Source: Chrysomallon squamiferum (taxonomy: Eukaryota > Mollusca > Gastropoda > Neomphalida > Peltospiridae). Taken from it: a DNA stretch of 64,000 nt. Of the stretch, positions 28,705 to 37,015 are shown one piece after another; the stretch's first letter is position 1, and each line of letters begins with the position of its first letter. The DNA is taken from the NCBI GenBank assembly GCA_012295275.1, contig CM022674.1, forward strand, positions 10,988,675 to 11,052,674, given 5' to 3'. The notes under the pieces were generated by a model. It was not told the origin of the DNA. It saw only the letters and a program-made list of their open reading frames with translations, and did no database searches. A program made the translations under genes and the position numbers.

Positions 28705-31429
28705 TCTAGAATCTGAACTTTTAACTTCATCATCATCATTATCGTCATCATTATCATCATCACAGTAATAATAAGAAAACAAAAGAGAACTTCCACAACA
28801 TCACTACAACCACAACTACAATATGAATAAATAATGAAATGAATGATTTTTCAGGCGTGTTATGATCTGGTGCTGCCTCAGTCTGCAGACCGGCTGTCCT
28901 GGGCTCACACAGTGCTCACGTACCAGCCAGACGCAGGCTTCTCTGGGTTTGAACAACTCCGAGTCTATGTGCAGGACGGCCTGGGAACACTGTCAGACAT
29001 CGCTACACTGACCATAGCCGTCTTACAGCGTCCCTGTCTGCACGAGTCTGTCTGCAAGAGTAAGTGTCGTCATATTGAATCAGACTGTCAACATGAATCA
29101 GAAAAGAAAATTATCAGCATGAATCAAAAAAATTATCAATATGAATCAAAAAAAAATATAAATCAAAATGAATCAAAGAAAAATATCATGAATAAAAAGA
29201 AAATTATCAGCAAATCAAAATAGAACATTTTCAATAAAATTTTTATCAATATAAATCAAAGAAAATTGTTATCAATATAAATGAATAAAGAAAATTATCA
29301 ACATAAATCAAAGAAAATCATCAACATATTTTGATGAAGAAAAACATTAACATGATTCATTTGTAAAGACAACAGTCAGTCATTTTGTAAAATATGTTTT
29401 ATCCTGACTTCCTAACTGTCAGTATGAATTAACCTCAAAAATATAATCATAAAATAACCTCAGCATTGGCCAGTATGATTCAAAATTAATTAATTAATTT
29501 AATTAACATAAAAAAATTCACCACATTTCTGTCAATATTTTCATTTCAGGCAATAATGAATCTGCTTACACATGCAACCATGCCAACCGTGCCACCGACT
29601 TCAGCAGCTACTACAGCTGCGTCTGTGAACCAGGGTGGGAGGGGACGTACTGCGACGTGAACGTAGACGAGTGTGCCACAAATCCGTGTGCGTGGCCGTA
29701 TGTGTGTTTCGACCAGGACAACGGCTACTACTGCGCCTGTGCTGGTGACAATGACAACTGCGATGGAATGGAGCCGTGGATGACCGCGCTCATTCTTCTT
29801 TTAATTCTCTTAGCCATCGTCGTTTGTTTTATAGCCTGGTACGTCTTCATGATGAGAAGAGGGTAAGTATTTGTTTCTACATACACTCACACTCAGTCAG
29901 ATACTTATATGTAGGGAATAACTGGTTACTGTCTTAACATATCAGCAGTATCCTGTGAAGGTAAGAATGTCAATTTGCAGCGAGGCTGTGGTGAGCTGTA
30001 TTAGACCATTCCATCTAAGAAGGGTAAAGCATATATTTTAAGACAGTAATTAGTTATTTCAGTTATCCTGCAGTGCTAAATAATACACAAATGAAATGAA
30101 AGTATTTCTCAACTCACTATTCTTGATTCATATTTCTTCATTTCACTTCACCTAATCATCAATAATAGTTATTATGTAACAATAGTTTCTTATTTTTCAT
30201 TCAAATCTGTTGTCAAAATGGTCTTTTAACATATAGACACACACACACACACACACACATATGTACATACACCCCCACATATACACATGTGTGTACTTAA
30301 CAAATAATTTATCAATGTATAAATAGTTCCATCCCATACACACACTGAGATAAAAACATTAAAACTGATTATTTTCACTGATAATAGAAAATTCCGTGTT
30401 TATCACAAACTGAACAGATGGTTCATTACCTGGAGATGGAAAAATAACACATATCTATATAAACAGTGTGTGTGTGTGTGTGTGTTTTGTGTGTGTGTGT
30501 GCGTGTGTTTATTTACAGATAGATGATTATAAAGAGTTGTACGTATGTTACATAGTTATGTTTAGTTTTTGTTTGTTTAGACGCTTGAAGTGGTCTTGGA
30601 TGTGGGACCGGATGTTTCACAAGGATGCTGTGACAGCCAAACACAGTTTCATCAACAGAGGATTTCTGCAGGTTCCATCTTTATTTGCTTTCAGTTAATT
30701 AAATACATTAATGTAATATCTTATATTAATTAAAATTATTTCTCCAAATTTATGATCATATTGTTTTAGTTTTCTAACTGAATAATGCATTGCAATCCTG
30801 AAAAAAATTAGGAATTAATAATAATATTTTTTCTTAAATTTTATTTTTTATATGTATGTGTATATATATATATATATATGGGGGTAAAAAACAAAAACAA
30901 TTTCTGTATAAAATCATAAATACTGTTTATAACATATTTTTCATTTCTGTTTGAAACTGAATGTGGTCATATTTGTAAAACATATTTTAAAAAATAATAT
31001 TATTTAATCCCTAGAATGAGTTCCAGAAAGGTGAGACAACTCCAACCAACCCATACAGTACTCTGAAACGACTCAGTGTGAGTGGACTTGTTGCAGTACG
31101 TACTTTTACAGTTTCTTTTTTATATTAGAACACACACACACACACACACACACACTAACTTGTTTTAATTAATAAAGAGAAAAGATTTTTAATACTAAAA
31201 AACAAATAAATAAATAAAAACTTTAGAAGTAGTTATGAATGTTTTAGTAGAAATGTACTGTGTATATTTTTGGTTTTAATGAAATTTATTTTTCCAGCCC
31301 ACGTCTGTCTCAGTGCTGCAGCCACACATGACGCTGACAGCAGAAAAACAGCTGGGTGGCTACAACCGACGCCCATCCGCCCACTCCATGACTGCTGTCG
31401 AAGTTGAACCTCACGACTACTTTGAATAA
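121..31429 (+). CDS. Giant modular single-pass membrane protein, 5'-partial, 40 exons
   Basis: Forty GT-AG exons chain with matching phases into one frame of about 2,530 codons ending in TAA at 31427-31429. The 5' end is outside the window. Exons: 121-300, 541-783, 1271-1430, 2411-2637, 3127-3257, 3890-4043, 4671-4892, 5669-5762, 6347-6464, 7565-7710, 8618-8751, 9283-9558, 10018-10299, 10797-10948, 12245-12386, 13066-13169, 13759-13965, 14332-14506, 14831-15096, 15869-16066, 16544-16736, 17300-17454, 18021-18341, 18678-18846, 19191-19393, 19945-20131, 22387-22557, 22821-23510, 23933-24086, 24435-24574, 24890-24981, 25658-25841, 26164-26281, 26720-26924, 28163-28342, 28855-29059, 29550-29862, 30581-30671, 31015-31095, 31298-31429. 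Exon 19 could instead start at 14876, which is also in frame. The order is FN3-like modules, furin-like site, linker, second furin-like site, cadherin-like modules, two EGF-like units, membrane helix and cytoplasmic tail. I infer a cell-surface adhesion or matrix receptor. I do not recognise a named orthologue, so no symbol is given. Weak donors (for example after exons 10 and 38) are the least certain boundaries. Confidence 0.85.
784..2410 (+). repeat. Gene 1 introns 2-3: AT-rich, with a degenerate duplication
   Basis: Intron 2 (784-1270) is TTTA-rich with nothing recognised. In intron 3 the block 1495-1560 (ataatttgaatttagaat then TCTG repeats) recurs at 1605-1670. Weaker relatives (atttagaat-act-c) continue to about 2020, suggesting an old tandem duplication with a unit near 110 bp. 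Confidence 0.55.
2638..2745 (+). repeat. Donor-proximal short tandem repeat, gene 1 intron 4
   Basis: Three imperfect units of about 33 bp carrying TAGTACTAGTTTGTTAA begin immediately after the donor of exon 4. The rest of the intron to 3126 is plain AT-rich sequence. Confidence 0.6.
3361..3446 (+). repeat. GA microsatellite in gene 1 intron 5
   Basis: Nearly pure GA repeat with single interruptions. The Ser/Leu-rich frame on the minus strand here is a repeat artefact. Confidence 0.9.
3490..3889 (+). repeat. Tandem array of the exon 6 acceptor region (intron 5)
   Basis: Units of about 65 bp carry tttgtttacag followed by gtttattcagtcagttcac and tgacatacactgttgatg. Acceptor-like tttacag ends occur near 3511, 3579, 3644, 3709 and 3774, and last at 3889, which is the one used for exon 6. 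Only the final unit is followed by coding sequence. Confidence 0.8.
4044..4670 (+). repeat. Gene 1 intron 6 with a TTA triplet run
   Basis: T-rich intron. A pure TTA microsatellite occupies about 4582-4627 just upstream of the exon 7 acceptor. Nothing else is recognised. Confidence 0.7.
4903..5360 (+). repeat. Degenerate tandem repeat, gene 1 intron 7
   Basis: The motif atcaatcccataatgcaaca recurs about six times (near 4905, 5000, 5084, 5186, 5269 and 5336) at spacings of about 65-100 bp. The first copy begins about ten bases after the donor, so the array is seeded from donor-proximal intron sequence. Weaker than the clear junction arrays. Confidence 0.7.
5763..7564 (+). repeat. Gene 1 introns 8-9: degenerate ttacat and ggtcattta repeats
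   Basis: Intron 8 (5763-6346) carries loose ttacattta(c)atga repeats. Intron 9 (6465-7564) opens with an unusually G/C-rich stretch (6485-6560, further unique sequence to 6780) that may be an old mobile-element remnant. It then has degenerate units of about 100 bp containing taggtcatttaaa. No genes are seen. Confidence 0.45.
7975..8612 (+). repeat. TTA/TTG/ATT triplet array, gene 1 intron 10
   Basis: Some 640 bp of pyrimidine-rich triplets (tta, ttg, att, act) run to the acceptor of exon 11. Triplet periodicity keeps several frames open and gives Leu/Ile/Val/Tyr-rich spurious proteins. Near-duplicate halves (about 8280-8340 and 8520-8600) indicate internal segmental duplication. Confidence 0.85.
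8752..9282 (+). other. Gene 1 intron 11, no recognised element
   Basis: AT-rich intron with a short TA run near 9072. I see no coding or structured sequence in it. Confidence 0.6.
9559..10017 (+). repeat. Gene 1 intron 12: triplets and CA microsatellite
   Basis: A mixed att/gtt triplet region (9563-9755) is followed by a CA dinucleotide run at about 9877-9921. Open frames there are repeat artefacts. Confidence 0.75.
10300..10796 (+). other. Gene 1 intron 13
   Basis: Starts with TCTG repeats, then purine-rich (GA) sequence to about 10480, then unique AT-rich sequence. Nothing else is recognised. Confidence 0.55.
11200..12244 (+). repeat. Array of more than twenty copies of the exon 15 acceptor (intron 14)
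   Basis: Units of about 33-40 bp read tatttatttgtag-actgaag-tatatttatttactatg. The last unit is the genuine junction: tatttatttgtag followed by exon 15 starting actgaagg. Each unit therefore contains the 3' splice site plus the first seven exon bases. Variants (gatggaag, ttgcaggctaaag) show ageing. Copies occur from about 11207 to 12241. Confidence 0.9.
12722..13065 (+). repeat. Array of exact 86-bp units containing the exon 16 acceptor (intron 15)
   Basis: Copies of ctgcag-gtgctgatttatcag-gtaaatg start at 12808, 12894 and 12980. The real exon starts at 13066, so each step is exactly 86 bp. A truncated copy lies at about 12722. Units carry the first 35 or so exon bases, so they span the junction. 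They are nearly identical, suggesting recent amplification. Because 86 is not a multiple of three, using an upstream acceptor shifts the frame. Confidence 0.92.
13170..13758 (+). other. Gene 1 intron 16, no recognised element
   Basis: Very AT-rich (runs of a/t with few g or c). I see nothing beyond low complexity. Confidence 0.6.
13966..14830 (+). repeat. Gene 1 introns 17-18: TA/GT, ATA and CA microsatellites
   Basis: Intron 17 holds TA/TG runs (14016-14200). Intron 18 holds ATA/ATT triplets (14565-14611) and a CA run (about 14690-14758). It also has a two-copy repeat in which ggctgtttt-ctt-acctccctat (14791-14812) is echoed at 14830-14851, next to the exon 19 acceptor. Confidence 0.75.
15097..15868 (+). 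repeat. GTA/GTT triplet array, gene 1 intron 19
   Basis: About 640 bp of gtagtagtaatag-like triplets begin right after the donor of exon 19. They keep frames open on both strands, including a 241-codon Leu/Thr-rich minus-strand frame that is not a gene. Confidence 0.85.
16067..16543 (+). other. Gene 1 intron 20, no recognised element
   Basis: Plain AT-rich intron. I see no repeat or coding signal. Confidence 0.6.
16737..17175 (+). repeat. Diverged copies of the exon 21 end and donor (intron 21)
   Basis: Exon 21 ends aattcttgcggcatgcag-ctgtatggag, followed by gtaagggagacaactc. Related blocks recur downstream: aattcttgtgacatacag at about 16849, aatgcttgaggaacacag at about 16958, aattcttgtggcagtaa at about 17086, and attcctgtgatacacagctg at about 17144. 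Several are followed by aagggaaataactc, the donor-proximal intron sequence. This looks like an old donor-junction array. Confidence 0.75.
17455..18020 (+). repeat. Gene 1 intron 22: CA/TA-rich
   Basis: Interrupted acaca/atata tracts throughout (17500-17910). No coding signal. Confidence 0.6.
18342..18677 (+). repeat. Gene 1 intron 23 with TA and GA microsatellites
   Basis: A TA run at about 18505-18526 and a pure GA run at about 18537-18607. Confidence 0.85.
18847..19190 (+). other. Gene 1 intron 24
   Basis: gatgat/ataat triplets (18933-18990) in otherwise ordinary AT-rich sequence. Confidence 0.55.
19394..19944 (+). repeat. Gene 1 intron 25: triplet arrays with a local duplication
   Basis: aat/gat triplets are followed by act/gct triplets. 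A block of about 55 bp ending in catgctactacagctacta occurs twice, at about 19750-19800 and 19801-19855. Confidence 0.75.
20545..22240 (+). repeat. 24-bp minisatellite, about 70 copies (gene 1 intron 26)
   Basis: Head-to-tail units ctacctacatccttcctacttgt-like, mostly 24 bp. The unit has no stop in any plus frame, so all three plus frames are open for hundreds of codons (up to 685). These frames have no plausible protein composition and lie inside an intron bounded by exons with matching phase 1. It is preceded by looser tctat/tctgt repeats from 20330. Confidence 0.9.
22558..22820 (+). repeat. Gene 1 intron 27: TA/CA run and TTTA tetranucleotide
   Basis: A TTTA microsatellite (22772-22817) forms the pyrimidine tract of the exon 28 acceptor. 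Confidence 0.75.
23192..23510 (+). other. Gene 1 low-complexity linker encoded by an in-exon minisatellite
   Basis: Residues about 1797-1889, directly after the furin-type site, are built from repeats such as [22 protein letters not shown] and STNKNGST. At the DNA level GGACCTACAAATAAAGAT-like units recur in frame. Codons are much more AT-rich than in the preceding part of the same exon (gat, aat, aca, cct). It is probably a flexible hydrophilic stalk. Length variation between individuals is expected from the repeat structure. No cysteines are present. Confidence 0.75.
23535..23700 (+). repeat. GT microsatellite, gene 1 intron 28
   Basis: GT run with TCTG interruptions. The apparent extension of the exon 28 frame into Cys/Val repeats is artefact. 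The rest of the intron to 23932 is unremarkable. Confidence 0.85.
23933..25714 (+). other. Gene 1 exons 29-32: module ending in a second furin-type site
   Basis: Residues about 1892-2047. Hydrophobic strands such as [20 protein letters not shown] and [10 protein letters not shown] suggest another beta-sandwich module of unassigned type. At the end, exon 32 encodes LRQRREV. RQRR (25703-25714) fits the furin consensus, giving two candidate cleavage sites about 255 residues apart that bracket the linker and this module. Confidence 0.6.
24087..26163 (+). repeat. Gene 1 introns 29-32: simple repeats
   Basis: The stretches outside the exons hold a TA run (24130-24150), aac/atc triplets (25003-25230), CA runs (25535-25583) and atc/ttg triplets (25875-26010). 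No further coding sequence is seen. Confidence 0.65.
26282..26719 (+). other. Gene 1 intron 33, no recognised element
   Basis: AT-rich, unique-looking sequence without repeats. Confidence 0.6.
27060..28162 (+). repeat. 67-69-bp array of the exon 35 acceptor plus exon start (intron 34)
   Basis: About sixteen units read gttttgttacag-attctagtagaacagaacag, then actgtacagtacagacaatgta and atatgatgtgtttg. The final unit merges into exon 35, which starts attctagtagaacag at 28163 and departs at cagcatgatgtg. Each unit thus includes roughly the first 45 exon bases plus the 3' splice site. 5' units are more diverged (gttatatattctag) and lack the acceptor consensus. 3' units are nearly identical. Confidence 0.92.
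28343..28854 (+). repeat. Gene 1 intron 35: ATC/AAT triplets
   Basis: Short cat/atc/cag and aat triplet tracts (28460-28530, 28670-28770). Nothing else is recognised. Confidence 0.6.
29060..29345 (+). repeat. Donor-proximal degenerate repeat, gene 1 intron 36
   Basis: Units of about 22-30 bp (aaaattatcaacatgaatca) start within about 20 bases of the donor and fade out by 29345. The remainder to 29549 is unremarkable. Confidence 0.65.
29550..29862 (+). other. Gene 1 exon 37: EGF-like units and transmembrane helix
   Basis: Residues about 2326-2430. Together with the end of exon 36 (PCLHESVC) it reads C-x-C-x-x-x-GWEGTYC, an EGF-like repeat. It then gives VNVDEC...NPC...C...YYCAC, whose D-x-D-E-C start is typical of calcium-binding EGF. 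A hydrophobic stretch follows from about residue 2400 ([20 protein letters not shown]), then MMRRG-RLK, a basic stop-transfer. This fixes a type I orientation with the modules outside the cell. Confidence 0.88.
29863..31297 (+). repeat. Gene 1 introns 37-39: CA, GT and TA runs
   Basis: CA run at 30238-30260, GT run at 30465-30508, TA run at 30855-30880, CA run at 31131-31155. The rest is plain AT-rich intron. Confidence 0.65.
30581..31429 (+). other. Gene 1 exons 38-40: cytoplasmic tail and stop
   Basis: About 100 residues after the membrane helix. They include an aromatic juxtamembrane stretch ([14 protein letters not shown]), [10 protein letters not shown], and a C-terminus [13 protein letters not shown] and DYFE are possible tyrosine-based signalling or endocytic motifs (inference). 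An AATAAA hexamer overlaps the stop codon (31425-31430), and others follow at 31551 and beyond, so the polyadenylation site cannot be fixed. Confidence 0.8.
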
Positions 31430-33913
31430 AACTTGTCTGTGATCATATTTAATATAGCAATAATATATTTATTATGTAGTAACTAACAATCAAATTTTAA
31501 GAACTATTTGGTAATAAATATTTGAAGTTATTTCAAGGAGCAGAAATATAAATAAAATAACTAAGTAAATAAATAATATAAAAGTAACATCAGTTATAGT
31601 CATTTTATCTTTCCTGTGTAGAAACTTTTCTGTTTTTGATTTGATTATTTATATTGAAATATGCATAAACTGAACACATCTTTAACAATTACATATGTAA
31701 ACACAGACTAACTCTAAATTTTCATACATACAGTTATATTATTTAGATTTCAAATATACTTACATTCATATAAATATATAATACGTTACATGCAGATATT
31801 ACAGATCTGGCATTCTGTAACTGAAATGTTCTGAAAGCCACGATATTTTTCAAGTGTCTTGCATCATGATGGCCTAACTTTCTGATGGTTCAGTGTATAC
31901 TAACTTTAATGATGGATAAAACCTTTTAAAATATTGTTTTAAATTTTGAGAGAAAAAAATACTGCATGAAAATATTTTTAGACTTTATGTTATACACGAA
32001 AAATATAAAATTCTTAAATTTTGGTCCATATTCATAAGTATATCATTTACAATGTTCAGCAAGGCATCTGTATGTATGTACTTTTTAGATGCATGCATAC
32101 ACAATACCCAAATATGCACGCACACACATACACATTCATGTATGAAATGTTGAAAGTCTTGAATTGCTTCTTGGTTTTTTTTAAATATTGGAATAATAAT
32201 TTTATTACAATGTCATTATTTTAAAAATCTATATATTAATATTCTAATTCAGTATTCATAGACAAGGTAAACTATTTATATTGGGTTTTTTTATTTTGTT
32301 TTTTCTACAATTTTATTGTTAATAAATTGTGATTCCTGTTGTGTTTACAGACATATTTTTGAACAGACAGCAAAATATTTTTCTATTTATGTAATTTTCT
32401 GTAGAATAAACATCTTTAGTTTTGTTATTTTGGTTGTTTTTTAGTTTACATACTTTAATATCTTTATTCTATGTGATGTGGACATTAGAGATGTGGTAGT
32501 GGGTTTTCTGAGTATGTTTTAATATAAGTGTATTTCTATTAGGTTTAAGATTATAATGTCATTCACAGCTCAATATAATTGGTTGTTTCCTTTGACAAAC
32601 AGTTCATGAGGCATTATTTGGATATACTACTTTTAAAAAGTATACATATAGTAAAAAAAAATGAATGTACTGACCATAAAGTGATAGAAATATTTGAATA
32701 TAAAAGAAATACTTGTAAATAAGAAATAGAAATAAAGTGACAAAAAAATAAAATAAAATCTGTTAAAGATTAATAAAAATACAAACAATCAGCTGTATTT
32801 CACAATGTCATTTATTAGCAGAATTACAAAACACCTTTGTATGACATCAAAAGTTTTCCATTGATTCAATTAATTTGATGCTTATTTGTATTTTTATTAG
32901 TTTTGCTGTTATATATTTTTTTATTTTTTGTTTAATAAATTTAATTACAAAACTTCAACTCTGTAAAATATTTTAACGCTTAGAAAGAAAACATTTGTTA
33001 TTAAAACACTAAGAATTACATCTATTCTGTTATTAAATAAACTTTTTGAAACTGAAAAAAAACCTTAAATCTTAATGGAAAAAAAAAGAAGTAATTTTAA
33101 TACTTAGAAACCAGTAAACAATATTAACCAATATGCAATATTAACACAATGAATTAATTAAAGCTACAGGTTCTTAACATTTTATTTTTCACCTCCAAAT
33201 AATCTGAAACTGAGTTAAGTTTTTAAATACGATAGAAATATTAAGAATTATACAGTGTAGTTACATCAATTTATACATTATGTAGTCTTTAACATTGGCC
33301 TCTATTATAAAGTATAGGAAGGACACACATCAGCCAGCCAAGGTTGAAAATCTTTGATTTAAGCCAGGGCCAATGTAACCTGCTAGACAAACTTCATTAA
33401 TACTCAGATACCACTATATTTTTAATTGAATTACTCTTGTAGGGTATGTGAAGACGTGGTATCTTTAATCCTAGCTAGTAATTAATTTAGATTTATAAAT
33501 ACAAGGCTGAAAATTTTAGAACTAAATCATCTGAAAAAGTCAACAGTTTAAATTGTTATATTATTTTACTACAAATGAAACTTATAATCTTAAAAATTAA
33601 GTGTGTACAATGAACTGAATGAAATTGGATCATATTATATGATGTGTTCTTACGAAATATTACAAGAAATTGATACCAATTGATACCAACCATTAAAATG
33701 TTTACAACCAACTATCAAAAAAAAAGAAGAAATAATAATGTTAAGAAATGCATGTCACTTTGTCACCCACTAGAATGTATATTTACAATGATGTTCACAT
33801 TTACACAGATTTGCACCAATGTTTAAACATTTCCTTCTAAATCCTCTCTTCAGCAAATTGTTTTAGTTAAATTCTTTTGTAACAGTGTGTAAGTGATGAT
33901 AGTATGAGTACGC
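31430..33913. other. Convergent intergenic region and 3' UTRs
   Basis: About 2.5 kb separates the stop codons of gene 1 (plus) and CSTF1 (minus). It must hold both 3' UTRs. AATAAA hexamers occur in both orientations, so no single poly(A) site can be assigned. A less AT-rich stretch at 33290-33420 has no recognised identity. No ORF with protein-like composition is seen. Confidence 0.7.
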
Positions 33914-36900
33914 TCAGTCTGTTGTGGCTTTGCGATACCAGAAGCGAGCTCTGAAGTCATCGCTACACGTGACAAACGCTGGACCGGTTGGCGAGTGGAC
34001 GATGCTGCGGACAACTCCATTGTGGCCTGAAACAGAGTTTTAAAATAACAACACTTACTCCATTGTGTCCTGAGAGTTTTAAAATAACAACACTTACTCC
34101 ATTGTGTCCTGAAAGACAGTTTTAAAATAACAACACTTGTTATGTCTTAATTAAGTTTACTTTTATTAAATACAGTAAATTAAGTACAGGTTTTGGTGAA
34201 ATGAGAAGTGTTACAGCAGATTACTGTACAGTTGAGACTGTGAAGATAAAACTCACCTAGAGAAAGAAGTTTCTGTCTCTCGGCATTTCTTGAATCCCAG
34301 CAACACAAACTTGTAGTCTTCTCATCAGGAAACAAAACTGAACAAAATAATAAATAAATAAATAAAAAAATAAATAAATAAATGGTTTTTTTCAGTGGTG
34401 TTATAGGTAAAAAAATGTTGTTAGTCTGTAAATATCACCTGCTTTTTATTGGTATCATGCTAAGTGAAATGCCAGTTTCTATTTAAAGTTTAGAAAAATG
34501 AATACCGAATATACTTGTGTACAAGGCGACCTTATGTATAATTCGATGTGTATTTTAACACCAAAAATTGCGTCATTTTAGGTATTATTTGTGTTTAAGT
34601 CGACTGTAGATTCCAGGCACTGTCACTATTTTTAGACCAGTGTGACAGTGCCATGAAGGCCTACATTGTACGCCTACTGTAACATAACTTGCACGAGCTG
34701 TAACTTGCATGAACATACCATAATAACGTAAATGCATGTATTACACGAGCTATAGCCTAAATCATTGCAAGACGCCGTAAGGCATAACGCTATACTGACG
34801 GTTTTCTTGCTTTAAAATGTATTTTTATGTCATTAAACGGAAGAATATCATGTTTTACATTCATATTTGGTTTTGTTATTTAATTTTTCAAAAAATTTTA
34901 TATGATAAAATTATATTTTTGAAAAGCTGAAAGACCGCGATTATTTTAGATGCATCCCGTAGCAAAAAATAGTCAAAATGGCGAATCTTCAGCAACAGCT
35001 ACAAAAGCATTACCTATGTATAAGTCTACCCCCAAAATATTACCTTAATGTAGTCTCACAAAAATTCGACTTATACACAAGTATATACGGTATTTAATGT
35101 TGAATGGCAACTGCAGCTCGGCATAGCCTCATTGCAGAACAACATTCTCATCTTTGCAGGATAAAACTGATATCTTAATGCAGTAACCAGTTATTTCTTA
35201 TTTCTAAATTATTTTTAATGAGATTGGGTTTAATCAGATAATTTAAGATTAAAATTTTATTTTTATTTAGTTAGATTGTTAAAATACAAAATAATTTGAT
35301 TCTAACCGTAGTCCTCAGTGTGGTTGAAAGCAGCGCGAGACTTGTGCTCCTGTTTTCCTGTGGCTCCTGCTCCTGTGTACACAATCAGACAGCGATTTGT
35401 TGTCAGCTCCCAGAGTCGAACCAGCGAGTCCTTCCCACTCGACAGAATATACTAAACAGAAGTTTAATTTAGTTGAAGTGAAAACTTCACTGCTTTTAAA
35501 AAGAATGTGCATTCATGCATGTTTGTTGTGTCTATGTATATCTGTGGCAACAAAGATACAGACATACATGTACATTATATCCTTTTAGAAAATGATTTTA
35601 TAGATCTTCCATATCACAATTTATTGAATGATAAATTATATTCTGAAGCTGATGTTAAAATAATAAGCTGTATTCTTTCATCAAAAATGTAATTAAAAAT
35701 ATAAAGTACAATTTATAACTGTAGTCTTATTGGTTTCTTATTCTTCTTAGAGTAATAGAAAAAGGCTAATTTTTCAAAAACTATTATTGGGATGGTTATC
35801 AGAATACAAACACCCACAAACAATGCTGTATTAGACAGTTTGTTTTTTGTGTAAGTAATCAGCATTTAACTATAAATAGCAATAATATATAATTAAAAAA
35901 CATTTTGATCAACCTTTGAGTTTCTGGAGAAGACGGCAGAGCAGACTTCCTCACCATTGTGGGCGTCCGGCAACGTCGTGATACACTTCTGACTGACTCC
36001 GTCCCAGATCTTCATAGCACCGTCACGAGAACATGTCACAAACAGCTTCGCATTGGGACTCCAGTTAACCTGAAAACAGTGCTTAATGTCAGAGTTTTCC
36101 AGTTCCAACCACTTCAATGAAAGGAATATTAATAAGCAGAGATGGGTGTCTCTCTGTTTATTTGCAAATATTTACAAATTTTAAATCTTATTTAATGTTT
36201 TGATATTAATAATTACACAAGACATATTTAAACAATGATCAGAGATGTTTATAAAGTTTTAACTTACGTCAGTGAGAGGTCCTTTGTGTTGGTGATGTGG
36301 ATCACTGGACACAAAACACTGGAAAGTGTTCACATCATACAGACGTACTGAAAACAGTTTTTTAATAATACTTAGATGTGCAGGCTACTGTTAAACACTG
36401 CATTAAACATGTGTTTTATATTAATGCATATATTTGAAAACGCACACACACACACACTCACACACAAAATGACAAGAACATTCAAAGATTCAAAATGTAT
36501 TCACACAGACACAACCAGATATGCACACAAATACAAATATGTAAAGAAATGTTAAGTTATATATTTATAAATATTGTTCTTTACTTTAATACTAACAAGG
36601 CTGTTGGTACTAATATCCAAGTTCTAGGAAAAATGTAATCATTTAGTATTTATTTGTCATTATTATATTTAACCAAGGTATTATATTAATGTTAGATATT
36701 TAAATTACATATTCATGATATTGCATTTATGATTACTACTACTACTAACACAACCATCTTCATCATCATAATCATTATTATTAATATCACATGTTGATGT
36801 TCAGTTCTAGACAGAATGGAATCCATTATTACTGTTGTTATTATTATTGTTGTTGTTGTTGTTGTTGAATATGTTAAAAATTAACAGATTATTACATGTT

Positions 36901-36966
36901 GGATGTTCACTTCCAGTGAGGATGTAATCTATTATTTTTATTATTGTTGTTATTATAGTTATTTTT

Positions 36967-37015
<49 letters not shown>

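Larger units (their letters stand above)
25715..29059 (+). other. Gene 1 exons 32-36: cadherin-like (VCBS/tandem-95-type) modules
   Basis: Residues about 2048-2325. The evidence is the repeated hallmark NNPPVL...[92 protein letters not shown]-x-E/D-x-D, NDPP and F-x-Y/F-x-P signatures are known from calcium-dependent cadherin-like repeats of large surface proteins. Exon 35 starts at the final unit of a 67-69-bp junction array. Confidence 0.72.
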
